From Aquitalea aquatilis (lineage in GTDB: Bacteria; Pseudomonadota; Gammaproteobacteria; Burkholderiales; Chromobacteriaceae), in assembly GCF_005155025.1 (NCBI RefSeq), contig NZ_CP039731.1, positions 1,364,001-1,428,000 on the forward strand: a stretch of 64,000 nt of DNA, read 5' to 3'. The translations under genes were made by a program, and so were the position numbers. Below the pieces are notes generated by a model. The model saw only the letters and a program-made list of their open reading frames with translations, was not told where the DNA came from and ran no database searches. Shown here piece after piece: positions 39,277 to 48,545 of the stretch. Within the stretch, counting starts at the first letter, position 1, and each line of letters starts with the position of its first letter.

Positions 39277-40311
39277 ATGCAGACCCTTACCCTCATCCGT
39301 CCCGACGACTGGCACCTGCACCTGCGCGACGGCGCAGCCCTGGCGGCCGTGCTGCCCGATACCGCGCGCCAGATGGGCCGCGCCATCATCATGCCCAATC
39401 TGAAGCCGCCGGTGACTACGGTGGAAGCTGCTGCGGCCTACCGTGAACGCATTCTGGCAGCCTTGCCGGCTGGCAGCCGTTTCCAGCCGCTGATGACGCT
39501 CTACCTCACCGACAACACCAGTGCCGAGGAAGTGTACAAGGCGCGTGCCAGTGGTTTCGTGCACGGCATCAAGCTGTATCCGGCGGGTGCCACCACCAAT
39601 TCCGACTTTGGCGTGAGCAGCATCGACAAGGCTATGCCGGCACTGGAAGCCATGGCCGAGTGCGGCATGCCGCTGCTGGTGCATGGTGAAGTGACCGATC
39701 CGGCCATCGACATTTTCGACCGCGAAGCGGTGTTCATCGAGCAGGTATTCCAGCCGCTATTAAGCCGCCTGCCGTCGCTGCGCGTGGTGTTCGAACACAT
39801 CACCACCAAGGATGCGGCCGAGTATGTCGCCAGTGCGCCGGCCAATATCGCGGCCACCATCACCGCCCATCACCTGCTGATGAACCGCAATGCCATCTTC
39901 GTTGGCGGCATCCGTCCTCACCATTACTGCCTGCCGGTACTCAAGCGCGAACTGCATCGCCAGGCGCTGATGGCGGCGGCCACTTCCGGCTCGGCCAAGT
40001 TCTTCCTCGGCACCGACAGCGCCCCGCATGCACGCCATGCCAAGGAAGCGGCCTGTGGCTGTGCCGGCATGTATACCGCCCATGCCGCCATCGAGCTGTA
40101 TGCTGAAGCCTTCGAGGCCGCCGGTGCGCTGGACCAGCTGCAAGCCTTTGCCAGCCTGAACGGCCCGGCCTTCTATGGCCTGGCTCCCAATGCCGACACC
40201 GTCACTTTGGTGAAGGAAAGCTGGCAGGTGCCGGCAGCGCTGGAGTATGACGGCGACAGCCTGGTGCCGCTGCGTGCTGGCGAAACCATCCACTGGCGTC
40301 TGCAAGACTGA
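39277..40311 (+). CDS. pyrC: Dihydroorotase (class II)
   Basis: A 344-residue zinc amidohydrolase that closes carbamoyl-aspartate to dihydroorotate in pyrimidine synthesis. The metal motif HLHLRDG is at residues 12-18, with [13 protein letters not shown] (carbamylated Lys), MPLLVHGE, the EHITTKDA His, and [14 protein letters not shown] with the catalytic Asp. I chose ATG 39277 because the conserved [16 protein letters not shown] begins there. A strong terminator follows. Confidence 0.96.
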   Translation: MQTLTLIRPDDWHLHLRDGAALAAVLPDTARQMGRAIIMPNLKPPVTTVEAAAAYRERILAALPAGSRFQPLMTLYLTDNTSAEEVYKARASGFVHGIKLYPAGATTNSDFGVSSIDKAMPALEAMAECGMPLLVHGEVTDPAIDIFDREAVFIEQVFQPLLSRLPSLRVVFEHITTKDAAEYVASAPANIAATITAHHLLMNRNAIFVGGIRPHHYCLPVLKRELHRQALMAAATSGSAKFFLGTDSAPHARHAKEAACGCAGMYTAHAAIELYAEAFEAAGALDQLQAFASLNGPAFYGLAPNADTVTLVKESWQVPAALEYDGDSLVPLRAGETIHWRLQD

Positions 40312-40347
40312 AGCCGCTGCTGCCGGCCATAGCCGGCTGTGTTGATG

Positions 40348-40373
40348 AAAGCTCCCGGGTGGGAGCTTTTTTT
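40348..40373 (+). terminator. Rho-independent terminator of pyrC
   Basis: AAAGCTCCC (40348-40356) pairs with GGGAGCTTT (40361-40369) around a GGGT loop, followed by an unbroken T run to 40373. Confidence 0.92.
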
Positions 40374-40625
40374 ATGGTTTTACCGCCAGGTATTGTCTGG
40401 CAATCCAACGCCATGGTGGCGGCTGGCTGAGGTTGGCCATGTCATGCAGCTTGGGTGGAGCGCCTTGATTGACGGGCGATACGGCTGGATTCAGGTTTTT
40501 ATCGTACTGATATTCGTTACTGTAATCTGCTGATTAATATGCTGCCGGCCTGAATAGGCAAATGGCAGTGTGCCCTGGCAGCAAATGTGCCGGCTAAATC
40601 AGTCGACGCATGCAAGATAATAATG

Positions 40626-40652
40626 CCTGCCAATATAATTACTCATGGCAGG
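40626..40652. promoter_or_regulatory. Inverted repeat enclosing a perfect -10 hexamer
   Basis: CCTGCCA (40626-40632) and TGGCAGG (40646-40652) flank a 13-base centre that contains TATAAT (40634-40639). A -35 match at the right spacing is poor. The arrangement resembles an operator over a promoter, but could be chance in AT-rich DNA. Confidence 0.35.
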
Positions 40653-40769
40653 GGCGGTAAATTTTGTGGTTTGGCTGAAAATACTGTGAAAAATTGCTGG
40701 CAAAAGCGCTAACGTCGTTGAAATGACACGGGTTTGGCAAAACGCTTGTCATATTGTTCTGAATCATAC

Positions 40770-40799
40770 TTGAAGAATTTAAAAACGCTGGCGCATAAT
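40770..40799 (+). promoter_or_regulatory. Candidate sigma70 promoter of oppA
   Basis: TTGAAG (40770-40775), an 18-base spacer and CATAAT (40794-40799). Transcription would start near 40806, leaving a leader of about 100 bases that includes the TTCGGA/TCCGAA boxes. Confidence 0.55.
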
Positions 40800-40811
40800 G
40801 GCCCGGCCCGT

Positions 40812-40851
40812 TTCGGACAGTTAATCGGGAAAGTTCCGAACATAATTCGGA
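40812..40851 (+). promoter_or_regulatory. TTCGGA/TCCGAA boxes in the oppA leader
   Basis: TTCGGA (40812-40817), TCCGAA (40835-40840) and TTCGGA (40846-40851) occur within 40 bases. The middle box can pair with either neighbour, so the mRNA has two exclusive stems; at DNA level the last two form an inverted repeat with a 5-base spacer. Function not known. Confidence 0.4.
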
Positions 40852-40908
40852 TAAAAGAATTTGCGCACCCGCAATAAGCGGGGCTCTACAGAACAGGAGA
40901 ATAGGCGA

Positions 40909-42528
40909 ATGTCACACAATAAATCGCTGCGCGTGGCCGCGGCCGCAGTTGCCCTGGCACTGGCCGGTACGACCGGTTTTGCCATGGCCGCCCAGGTACC
41001 GGCAGGCGTCAAGCTGGCTGCCAAGCAGGAGCTGATCCGCAACACCGGTTCCGAGCCGGAATCGCTCGATCCGGTGCTGGCCGAATCGGTACCGGCCAAT
41101 ACCATCACCATGGATCTGTTCGAAGGCCTCACCGCCACCGACAGCTTTGGCAAGGTGATGCCGGGCGTGGCCGAGTCGTGGAAGCAGACCAGCCCCACCA
41201 CCTGGGTATTCAAGCTGCGCAAGAATGCCAAGTGGTCGGATGGCTCCGCCGTGACCGCAAGCGATTTCGTGTATGGCTGGCAGCGTTTTGTCGATCCCAA
41301 GACCGCCTCTCCCTATGCCTCCACCTATGGCATCTTCATCCAGAACGGCAAGGAAATCACCGAAGGCAAGAAGCCGGCTTCCTCGCTGGGCGTGAAGGCT
41401 GTGGACAAATACACCCTGGAAGTACAAACCCCCTACCCGGTGCCGTTCATGCCGTCGCTGGTAGCCAATACCCAGCTGGCACCGCTGCCCAAGGCCACCA
41501 TCGACAAGTTTGGCAAGGACTGGACCAAGCCGGGCAAGATGGTGTCCAACGGCGCTTTCGCGCTGAAGGACTGGCAGGTCAACAGCAAGATCGTGGTGGA
41601 AAAGAATGCCCAGTACTGGGATGTGAAGAACGTGCAGCTGGGCAAGATCACCTATCTGCCGATCGAAGACCACAATGCCGACGTGAAGCTGTATGAGTCC
41701 GGCGAAAACGACTGGGTGCTGGAACTGCCGTCCGGCACCTACGACAAGTACAAGACCCAGTACCCGAAGGAAATCCGCAATGCGCCTTTCCTGGGCCTGC
41801 GCTACTACTCGCTGAACAACAAGGACCCGCTGCTGAAGGACGTGCGCGTGCGCAAGGCGCTGTCCATGGTGCTGGACCGTGACATCCTGGCCAAGAAAGT
41901 AACCGCCGACGGCCAGTCCCCGGCTTACAGCGCCATCGTCACCGGCACTGCCGGCGCCGATGTCACCAGCTATGACTGGGTGAAATGGCCGATGGCCAAG
42001 CGGGTGGAAGAGGCCAAGAAGCTGCTGGCCGAAGCTGGCGTGAAGCCCGGCACCAAACTGAAATTTGCCTACAACACCAGTGACTACCACAAGAAGATGG
42101 CCATCTTTGCCGCTTCCGAATGGAAATCCAAGCTGGGCCTGAATACCGAGCTGGAAAGCCTGGAATTCAAGGTGCTGCTGAAGAAGCGCCATGACGCCGA
42201 CTTCCAGATCGCCCGCAATGGCTGGAATGCCGACTACAACGACGCCACCACCTTCCTGGCGCTGGTACAGTGCGACAACGACCAGAACGACAACAAGAAC
42301 TGCAATGCCAAGGCCGAAGCGCTGATCAAGCAGGGTAGCGATACCACCGATCAGGCCAAGCGCAAGCAGCTGTTCACCCAGGCCGTGAAGATGATCATGG
42401 ATGACTATCCGATGATTCCGCTGCTGCAATACACCGCACCGCGTCTGGTGAAGTCCTATGTGGGTGGCTACGGCAAGAACCCGATGGACCGCTACCGCGG
42501 CAAGGACCTCTACATCATTCAGCATTAA
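40909..42528 (+). CDS. oppA: Periplasmic oligopeptide-binding protein OppA
   Basis: A 539-residue family 5 solute-binding protein of the Opp ABC importer. The signal peptide spans about residues 1-28 (SLRVAAAAVALALAGTTGFAMA). The family motif runs TGSEPESLDPVLAESVPAN, then LFEGLT and WVFKLRKNAKWSDGSAVTASDF. Start at ATG 40909 with AGGAGA upstream. It heads the opp operon; the hairpins behind it probably favour its mRNA over the membrane components. Confidence 0.95.
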   Translation: MSHNKSLRVAAAAVALALAGTTGFAMAAQVPAGVKLAAKQELIRNTGSEPESLDPVLAESVPANTITMDLFEGLTATDSFGKVMPGVAESWKQTSPTTWVFKLRKNAKWSDGSAVTASDFVYGWQRFVDPKTASPYASTYGIFIQNGKEITEGKKPASSLGVKAVDKYTLEVQTPYPVPFMPSLVANTQLAPLPKATIDKFGKDWTKPGKMVSNGAFALKDWQVNSKIVVEKNAQYWDVKNVQLGKITYLPIEDHNADVKLYESGENDWVLELPSGTYDKYKTQYPKEIRNAPFLGLRYYSLNNKDPLLKDVRVRKALSMVLDRDILAKKVTADGQSPAYSAIVTGTAGADVTSYDWVKWPMAKRVEEAKKLLAEAGVKPGTKLKFAYNTSDYHKKMAIFAASEWKSKLGLNTELESLEFKVLLKKRHDADFQIARNGWNADYNDATTFLALVQCDNDQNDNKNCNAKAEALIKQGSDTTDQAKRKQLFTQAVKMIMDDYPMIPLLQYTAPRLVKSYVGGYGKNPMDRYRGKDLYIIQH

Positions 42529-42558
42529 GCATGGCGCTTGATTGAATGATGCAAGAGG

Positions 42559-42576
42559 CGGGGGCGCTTGCCCCCG
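42559..42576 (+). other. First hairpin after oppA
   Basis: CGGGGGC (42559-42565) pairs with GCCCCCG (42570-42576) around a GCTT loop, 30 bases past the oppA stop. No T tract follows, which favours an mRNA-stabilising end rather than strict termination. Confidence 0.6.
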
Positions 42577-42587
42577 GTTGAACAGAG

Positions 42588-42616
42588 GCCGGATGTCCGC
42601 CAGACGGACATCCGGC
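42588..42616 (+). other. Second, very strong hairpin between oppA and oppB
   Basis: A perfect 12-bp stem: GCCGGATGTCCG (42588-42599) with CGGACATCCGGC (42605-42616), loop CCAGA. The following TTGTGATG is not a clear T run, so it would be a leaky terminator or 3' stabiliser setting the ratio of OppA to OppBCDF. Confidence 0.7.
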
Positions 42617-42713
42617 TTGTGATGTAGAGCATCATGCCGGAGCGGTTCGCCCTGCAGGCGCGTTCACAAGACGCGTGCTGTGCTGGCGGACGACAACCGG
42701 CTGGAGTATCCCC

Positions 42714-43634
42714 ATGTGGTCCTATACTTTCCGACGCGTGCTGGCCACCATTCCCACGCTGCTGGCCGTCATTACCGTTTGCTATCTGTTGCTGCACCTG
42801 ACGCCGGGCGGCCCCTTTGACGGGGAGCGCAAGGTATCGGCAGCGGTGCTGGCCAATTTGCAGGCCAAGTACCATCTCGATCTGCCCTTGTGGCAGCAAT
42901 ATCTGTATTACATCAAGAGCCTGCTGCAGGGTGATCTGGGCGCGTCCTTCCGCTATGCCGACTGGAGCGTGAACGATCTGGTGGGCAAGGCCTTGCCGGT
43001 ATCCGCTGCCATCGGTGGCGGTGCCATCGTTATCTCCTTGTTCATCGGTGTGGCGCTGGGCATTGTGGCCGCACTGCGCCAGAACAGCCTGATCGACTAC
43101 TTTGTCATGCTGCTGGGCAATATCGGCGGCGCTTTTCCGTCCTTCGTGCTGGGCCCGGTGCTGGTGATGGTGTTTGCCATCGGCCTGGAATGGTTGCCGG
43201 CCGGCGGCTGGGATGATTTCTCGCTGCGTTACATGGTGCTGCCGATTGCCCTGCTGGTGTTCATCAACATCTCCACCATCGGTCGCGTGATGCGCGGCAG
43301 CATGATTGAGGTGCTGGGCAGCAACTTCATCCGTACCGCCCGTGCCAAGGGTTTGCCGATGCGTACCATCGTGCTGCGCCATGCGCTCAAGCCGGCGCTG
43401 ATGCCGGTGGTGTCGGTGATTGGCCCGCTGGCCATTTCCTCGATTACCGCGGCCGTGGTGACCGAAACCGTGTTCGGCCTGCCGGGCCTGGGCAAGCTCA
43501 TCGTCAATGGTGCCGCCAACCGCGACTACACCCTGGTACTGGGGCTGGTGGTGCTGGTGACGGTGATTACCGTTGTTCTCAACCTGCTCGTGGATCTGGC
43601 CTATGCGCTGCTGGACCCGAAGATTCGCTACTGA
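42714..43634 (+). CDS. oppB: Oligopeptide ABC transporter permease OppB
   Basis: A 306-residue inner-membrane permease. It begins MWSYTFRRVLATIPTLL, has the RLTPGGPF-like HLTPGGPFDGERKV and the EAA loop region TARAKGLPMRTIVLRHALKPAL that contacts an ATPase subunit. The C-terminus ends with LVDLAYALLDPKIRY, characteristic of Dpp/OppB. Start at ATG 42714 after CTGGAG. Pairs with OppC to form the channel. Confidence 0.95.
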   Translation: MWSYTFRRVLATIPTLLAVITVCYLLLHLTPGGPFDGERKVSAAVLANLQAKYHLDLPLWQQYLYYIKSLLQGDLGASFRYADWSVNDLVGKALPVSAAIGGGAIVISLFIGVALGIVAALRQNSLIDYFVMLLGNIGGAFPSFVLGPVLVMVFAIGLEWLPAGGWDDFSLRYMVLPIALLVFINISTIGRVMRGSMIEVLGSNFIRTARAKGLPMRTIVLRHALKPALMPVVSVIGPLAISSITAAVVTETVFGLPGLGKLIVNGAANRDYTLVLGLVVLVTVITVVLNLLVDLAYALLDPKIRY

Positions 43635-43649
43635 GCGGGAGCAAAAATC

Positions 43650-44564
43650 ATGATGCAAAGCAAACAGAAAGCCATGACGGCGGCGCTGGACAATGGTCTG
43701 GTCGATGCCGCCGTGGAAGGCCGCAGCCTGTGGCGTGACGCGCGCGTACGTTTTTTCCGCAACAAGGCCGCCGTACTCAGCCTGATCATGCTGGTGTTGA
43801 TCACCCTGGCCTGTATTTTCGGGCCAATGGTGCTGCCGCACACCTATGAAGACACCGACTGGGACGCCATGGGCATTGCTCCGACGCTGGCCAATACCCA
43901 CTGGTTCGGTACCGATGCGCTGGGGCGTGACCTGCTGGTGCGCTGCCTGATCGGCGGCCGCATTTCGCTGATGGTGGGTGCGCTGGCCACCATCGCCTCG
44001 GTGGCACTGGGCATTGTCTGGGGGGCAACCGCCGGCTTCATGGGCGGCAAGGTCGATTCGCTGATGATGCGCATCGTCGACATGATGTACGCCGTGCCCT
44101 ATCTGCTGATCGCCATCCTGATGGTGACCCTGCTGGGCCGCGACTTCTACCTGGTGGTGCTGACCATTACCGTGTTCTCGTGGATGGACATGGCACGGGT
44201 GGTGCGCGGCCAGACGCTGGCGATCAAGTCCAAGGAATATGTCGAGGCGGCGCACGCCATTGGCGTGTCCACCCCCAAGATCATCTTCCGCCACATCGTG
44301 CCCAATCTGTTGGGCATCGTGGTGATCTACACCACGGTTACCGTGCCGGGCGTGATCCTGACCGAATCCGTGTTGTCCTTCCTGGGCCTCGGGGTGCAGG
44401 AACCGATGACCAGCTGGGGTGTGCTGATTCAGGATGGTGCCGGCGTGATGGATGCCAGCCCGTGGATTCTGCTGTTCCCGGCCGGCCTGCTGTCGGTCAC
44501 CTTGTACTGCGCCAACTATATCGGCGACGGCCTGCGCGATGCGCTCGATCCGAAAGATCGTTGA
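43650..44564 (+). CDS. oppC: Oligopeptide ABC transporter permease OppC
   Basis: A 304-residue permease partner of OppB. It has the N-terminal cytoplasmic stretch with WRDARVRFFRNKAAVLSL, the family segment HWFGTDALGRDLLVR and the EAA loop EYVEAAHAIGVSTPKIIFRHI, then VLSFLGLGVQEP. Two adjacent ATGs (43650, 43653) are possible starts. Spacing to oppB is 15 bases and to oppD 11 bases. Confidence 0.95.
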   Translation: MMQSKQKAMTAALDNGLVDAAVEGRSLWRDARVRFFRNKAAVLSLIMLVLITLACIFGPMVLPHTYEDTDWDAMGIAPTLANTHWFGTDALGRDLLVRCLIGGRISLMVGALATIASVALGIVWGATAGFMGGKVDSLMMRIVDMMYAVPYLLIAILMVTLLGRDFYLVVLTITVFSWMDMARVVRGQTLAIKSKEYVEAAHAIGVSTPKIIFRHIVPNLLGIVVIYTTVTVPGVILTESVLSFLGLGVQEPMTSWGVLIQDGAGVMDASPWILLFPAGLLSVTLYCANYIGDGLRDALDPKDR

Positions 44565-44575
44565 GGTAGCAACAG

Positions 44576-45577
44576 ATGAGTCTATTGAAAGTAAGTAATC
44601 TGGGCGTGCAGTTCCAGACCAACGACGGTGTGGTCAGCGCAGTCAACGGCGTCAGCTTCGAGCTGGAAAAGGGGCAGACCCTGGGCATCGTTGGCGAATC
44701 CGGCTCGGGCAAGAGCCAGACGGTGCTGGCCATGATGGGCCTCTTGGCCAAGAACGGCAAAACCACCGGTGAAGCGCTGTACCAGGGCAAGAACCTGCTG
44801 GCCATGAGCCCGGCCGAGCTGAACCGCATTCGTGGCGACCGGCTGGCGATGATTTTCCAGGACCCGATGACCTCGCTCAATCCCTATCTGACGGTAGAGC
44901 GCCAGATGACCGAGGTGCTGGAGCTGCACAAGGGCATCAGCCGTCGTGACGCGAAAAAGCGCGCCATCGAGCTGCTGGACGCGGTGCGCATTCCCGAAGC
45001 CGCCCGCCGCATCAATATGTATCCGCACGAGTTTTCCGGCGGCATGCGCCAGCGGGTGATGATTGCCATGGCCTTGTTGTGCGAGCCGGAAGTGCTGATT
45101 GCCGACGAACCCACCACCGCGCTGGACGTGACGGTGCAGGCACAGATCCTCACTCTGCTCAAAGAGCTGCAGCGTGATTTCGGTACCTCCATCGTGATGA
45201 TTACCCACGATCTGGGCGTAGTGGCCGGCCTCTGCGAAAAAGTGATGGTGATGTATGGCGGCCGCGCCATGGAGTACGGCAGCGCTGACAATATCTTCTA
45301 TCAGCCCAGCCACCCCTACACCATCGGTCTGCTCGGCGCACTGCCACGGCTGGATCACGATGGCAGCGAGCTGGTAAGCATTCCGGGCAATCCGCCCAAT
45401 ATGGCCAGAATGCCCAAGGGTTGCCCGTTCTCCGAGCGTTGCACCCACGCCAGCAGCCGCTGCGCGGACGAACTGCCGGCACTGGCCGCCAGCAACGTGA
45501 ACCCGCAGGTGCTGCGCGCCTGTCACAAACCGGCCGACGAATTGCAGCAGGCAGCACAGGAGGTGGCCCATGTCTGA
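44576..45577 (+). CDS. oppD: Oligopeptide ABC transporter ATPase OppD
   Basis: A 333-residue ABC ATPase. Walker A is [10 protein letters not shown], the signature FSGGMRQR, Walker [13 protein letters not shown], and the switch His follows in MITHDLGVV. The C-terminal extension contains [14 protein letters not shown], the cysteine-rich oligopeptide/dipeptide transporter domain, which in relatives can bind an iron-sulfur cluster. Its 3' end overlaps oppF by 8 bases. Confidence 0.95.
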   Translation: MSLLKVSNLGVQFQTNDGVVSAVNGVSFELEKGQTLGIVGESGSGKSQTVLAMMGLLAKNGKTTGEALYQGKNLLAMSPAELNRIRGDRLAMIFQDPMTSLNPYLTVERQMTEVLELHKGISRRDAKKRAIELLDAVRIPEAARRINMYPHEFSGGMRQRVMIAMALLCEPEVLIADEPTTALDVTVQAQILTLLKELQRDFGTSIVMITHDLGVVAGLCEKVMVMYGGRAMEYGSADNIFYQPSHPYTIGLLGALPRLDHDGSELVSIPGNPPNMARMPKGCPFSERCTHASSRCADELPALAASNVNPQVLRACHKPADELQQAAQEVAHV

Positions 45578-46562
45578 ACAAGCCAAGCAGCCGATTCTGT
45601 CGGTACGTGATGTCAAAGTGCATTTTCAGGTCAAGGGCGACGGTGCCTGGCCGTGGAGTGCCAAGCGCACGCTGAAGGCGGTGGACGGGGTCAGCTTCGA
45701 TCTGTACGCCGGTGAAACCCTGGGTGTGGTGGGCGAGTCCGGCTGTGGCAAGTCCACCCTGTCGCGCGCCATCCTCAACCTGATTCCGGCCACCAGCGGC
45801 GAAATCGTGTGGATGGGCAAGGACCTGACTCGCGGCACGGACAAGGACTGGCATGCGGTGCGCAAGGACATCCAGATGATCTTCCAGGATCCTCTGGCCT
45901 CGCTGAACCCGCGCATGACGGTGGCGCACATCATCGGCGAGCCGCTGCGGGTGCACAAACCGGAGCTGTCGGAAGCCGAAGTGATGAAGCGGGTGCGCGC
46001 CATGATGGCGCGGGTGGGGCTGCGTGAGCAGATGATCAACCGCTATCCGCACGAATTTTCTGGTGGCCAGTGCCAGCGTATCGGCATTGCCCGGGCGCTG
46101 ATTCTGGAACCCAAGCTGATCATCTGCGACGAGCCGGTGTCGGCACTGGACGTGTCGATTCAGGCGCAGATCATCAATCTGCTGAAAGAGCTGCAGCGCG
46201 AGATGGGGCTGGCGCTGATCTTCATCGCCCACGATCTGGCGGTGGTCAAGCATATCTCCGACCGCATCCTGGTGATGTATCTGGGCCGCGAGATGGAGCT
46301 GGCACAAAAGCATGCCTTATACGATGCGCCTGCGCACCCGTATACCCGCGCGCTGCTGTCGGCCATTCCCATTCCCGATCCGAAGCTGGAGAAAAACAAG
46401 GTCATCCAGATCCTGCAGGGTGATCTGCCCAGCCCGATCAACCCGCCTTCGGGCTGCGTGTTCCGCACCCGCTGCCCACAGGCCGAGGCGCGTTGCGGCA
46501 CGGAGAAAATCCAGCTGCGCCAGATCAGCGAGCAAAGCCAGAGCTCCTGCCTGCTGGCCTGA
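45570..46562 (+). CDS. oppF: Oligopeptide ABC transporter ATPase OppF
   Basis: A 330-residue ABC ATPase, partner of OppD. Walker [12 protein letters not shown], signature FSGGQCQR, Walker [13 protein letters not shown] and FIAHDLAVV are all present. The C-terminal cluster [15 protein letters not shown] holds conserved cysteines. It starts inside oppD (8-base overlap) and is followed by a strong terminator that ends the operon. Confidence 0.95.
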   Translation: MSEQAKQPILSVRDVKVHFQVKGDGAWPWSAKRTLKAVDGVSFDLYAGETLGVVGESGCGKSTLSRAILNLIPATSGEIVWMGKDLTRGTDKDWHAVRKDIQMIFQDPLASLNPRMTVAHIIGEPLRVHKPELSEAEVMKRVRAMMARVGLREQMINRYPHEFSGGQCQRIGIARALILEPKLIICDEPVSALDVSIQAQIINLLKELQREMGLALIFIAHDLAVVKHISDRILVMYLGREMELAQKHALYDAPAHPYTRALLSAIPIPDPKLEKNKVIQILQGDLPSPINPPSGCVFRTRCPQAEARCGTEKIQLRQISEQSQSSCLLA

Positions 46563-46581
46563 TTACGCGCTGGTGCCAAGC

Positions 46582-46613
46582 AAAAGCCCTGCATTTTCAT
46601 GCAGGGCTTTTTA
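46582..46613 (+). terminator. Rho-independent terminator of the opp operon
   Basis: A 13-bp stem (AAAAGCCCTGCAT, 46582-46594, with ATGCAGGGCTTTT, 46599-46611) around TTTC, with T's continuing. It lies 20 bases after the oppF stop. Confidence 0.95.
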
Positions 46614-46705
46614 TTGATTGTTATCCCAGTGTTAACAGAGTGGGCTGTTGCTTAACGAAAAATTACGCTAGCATGTTAGCGCTTTCTAAAAAACAGGATT
46701 TCGTG

Positions 46706-47446
46706 ATGAAAAAATTGCACCTTGCTCTGGTATTGGCATTGTCCCTGTCTGGCGCAGCCCAGGCTTTCGATCTGAACGGCATGCTCAGCTCCGGCAGCGA
46801 CCTGCTCAAGGCGGCGACCCTGAGCGATGCCGACGTGAAGAGCCTGGCCGCTGAATCCAGCGTGGCCATGGACAAGAAAAACAAGGTAGCCGCCCCCTCC
46901 AGCGCCTATGGCAAGCGTCTGGCCAAGATCGTCAAGGGTCTGGACAGCGAAGACGGCACCAAGCTGAACTTCAAGGTCTATCAGACCAAGGAAGTGAACG
47001 CCTTTGCCATGGCAGATGGCACCGTGCGTGTGTACAGCGGCCTGCTGGACAAGATGGATGACGACCAGGTGCGTTTCGTGATCGGCCATGAAATCGGCCA
47101 CGTGAAGTTGGGCCACACCAAGAAAGCCATGCAGCTGGCTTACTCCGCTTCCGCTGCGCGCAAGGCCGCCGGTAGCAGCGGCAACAGCACTGCCGCAGCC
47201 CTGAGCGAGTCCGACCTGGGCAACTTTGCCGAAGCCATCGTCAATGCACAGTTCTCGCAATCGCAGGAAAGCGATGCCGATGCCTATGGCGTGGGCTTCC
47301 TCAAGCGCCACAACTACAATGTGCAAGGCGCACCGTCCGCCCTGCGCAAACTGGCCGAGCTGTACGGCAACGACAGCAGCATGCTGGCCAGCCACCCGGC
47401 TCCGGGCGAGCGCGCCACCAAGGTGGAAAAGCTGATCGCCAACTGA
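46706..47446 (+). CDS. M48 family zinc metalloprotease, exported
   Basis: A 246-residue protein with a signal peptide (KKLHLALVLALSLSGAAQA) and the peptidase motif VIGHEIGHVKLGH, whose HEIGH supplies two zinc ligands and the catalytic Glu; the third ligand is likely the Glu in SQESDADAYG. This resembles the periplasmic LoiP/YcaL-type M48 proteases of the outer-membrane quality-control group. There is no lipobox, so it is probably soluble in the periplasm. The weak ribosome site AGGA precedes ATG 46706. Confidence 0.88.
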   Translation: MKKLHLALVLALSLSGAAQAFDLNGMLSSGSDLLKAATLSDADVKSLAAESSVAMDKKNKVAAPSSAYGKRLAKIVKGLDSEDGTKLNFKVYQTKEVNAFAMADGTVRVYSGLLDKMDDDQVRFVIGHEIGHVKLGHTKKAMQLAYSASAARKAAGSSGNSTAAALSESDLGNFAEAIVNAQFSQSQESDADAYGVGFLKRHNYNVQGAPSALRKLAELYGNDSSMLASHPAPGERATKVEKLIAN

Positions 47447-47462
47447 TCAGTCTTCCTGCTGA

Positions 47463-47490
47463 AAAAAGGCCTCCGCATGGAGGCCTTTTT
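47463..47490. terminator. Bidirectional terminator between the M48 protease and tcdA
   Basis: AAAAAGGCCTCC (47463-47474), loop GCAT, GGAGGCCTTTTT (47479-47490). Both strands end in a T tract, so it can stop the M48 gene (plus) and tcdA (minus). Confidence 0.92.
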
Positions 47491-47520
47491 GCTTGTCCTG
47501 CCAGTGCAGTGCAGGGCGAC

Positions 47521-48306
47521 TCAGCGCTTTTTCGCCGGCTTGGCCAGTTGCTTCAGCGCATGTGACACCGCTACCAGCCCAAAGCTGGCGGTGACAACCA
47601 TGCCGGCACCGAAGCCGGCGCAGGACAGACCCTGCGGACCACGGCTGCTGTCGGCCTCACAACTTTGTGTGTCGGGATAAACCAGCTGTTCGGTAGAGAA
47701 CACGCAGGGAACCTGCAGCTTCTTGCCGGCATCGCGCGGGAAGCCGTGATAACGGCGCAGGTTATAACGCAGCTTGGACAACAGCGGGTCGTAAGTGACC
47801 TCGCCCAGATCCGCCAGCTTGATCTTGGTCGGGTCCATCTGGCCGCCGGCACCACCGGACACGATGAAGGGCTGGCGTTGGCGTACACACCAGGCTGCCA
47901 TGGCGGTTTTGACCCGCAGATTGTCGATGCAGTCGATGATGAAGTCGAAGCCCTGGCCCAGCATGGCATCCAGATTGTCTTCAGTGACGAAATCCTCGAT
48001 TTCCTGCACCACGCAGGCCGGATTGATGGCGCGCACCCGTTCGGCCAGTGCCGTCACCTTGGCCATGCCGTAATGCGGGTCCAGTGCCGGCAGCTGGCGG
48101 TTGGTATTGGATTCGGCAATATTGTCCAGATCAATCAGCGTCAGGTGGCCGATGGCGCTGCGCGCCAGTGCTTCCACCGCCCAGGAACCCACCCCGCCCA
48201 CGCCCACCACACAGACATGAGCCTGCTGGAAACGGCTCAGCGCCTCTGCGCCATACAGGCGGGCAATACCGCCAAAGCGGCGTTCAAGATCAGCATCGTG
48301 CGACAT
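47521..48306 (-). CDS. tcdA: tRNA cyclic N6-threonylcarbamoyladenosine synthase TcdA
   Basis: A 261-residue E1-like ATP-dependent dehydratase that cyclises t6A37 of tRNA. The nucleotide loop is VVGVGGVGSWAVEALARS, with DIDC-type IIDCIDNLRVKTAM and GGAGGQMDPTKIK; the C-terminal FGAGMVVTASFGLVAVSH is usual. I place the start at ATG 48306 (MSHDADLERRFGGIARLYG); ATG 48339 would add 11 residues. The ThiF-fold annotation (formerly YgdL/CsdL) is secure. Confidence 0.93.
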   Translation of the reverse strand: MSHDADLERRFGGIARLYGAEALSRFQQAHVCVVGVGGVGSWAVEALARSAIGHLTLIDLDNIAESNTNRQLPALDPHYGMAKVTALAERVRAINPACVVQEIEDFVTEDNLDAMLGQGFDFIIDCIDNLRVKTAMAAWCVRQRQPFIVSGGAGGQMDPTKIKLADLGEVTYDPLLSKLRYNLRRYHGFPRDAGKKLQVPCVFSTEQLVYPDTQSCEADSSRGPQGLSCAGFGAGMVVTASFGLVAVSHALKQLAKPAKKR

Positions 48307-48545
48307 CGGGGCATCCGGTACGGAAAAACGGCCAAGCATAACCAAGCCGGGGCTGGCTGACCAGTGGTGTGGCAGAAAGCGGCTGCGTCCTGCCTGCAAC
48401 AGCCGGCTGCGGCGGACTAAGAACAAGCAGCTGATTTATTGGAACTTTCCTTACCCTTGCCTATCCTTGTCTGTGGGTCCGTCAAGAATGCACACCGGCA
48501 TTCCTCTGAACCGGGCCTGCCTCCGTGATCTCAAGGGAGTCTCCC

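Larger units (their letters stand above)
40312..40908. other. Long AT-rich intergenic region pyrC-oppA
   Basis: A 597-base region containing the pyrC terminator, then the oppA control region. Visible elements are a TATAAT inside an inverted repeat (40626-40652), a sigma70-like promoter at 40770-40799 and three TTCGGA/TCCGAA boxes in the leader. A 64-residue frame at 40339-40533 starts inside the terminator and looks spurious. Confidence 0.6.

Noticed and set aside
40339-40533. 64-residue frame after pyrC
   Set aside because: It begins inside the pyrC terminator stem, has no ribosome site and covers AT-rich control DNA, so it is unlikely to be translated.
42525-44294. Minus-strand frame of 589 codons across oppB and oppC
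   Set aside because: It covers two conserved genes, and its translation is a His/Gln-rich shadow without recognisable segments.
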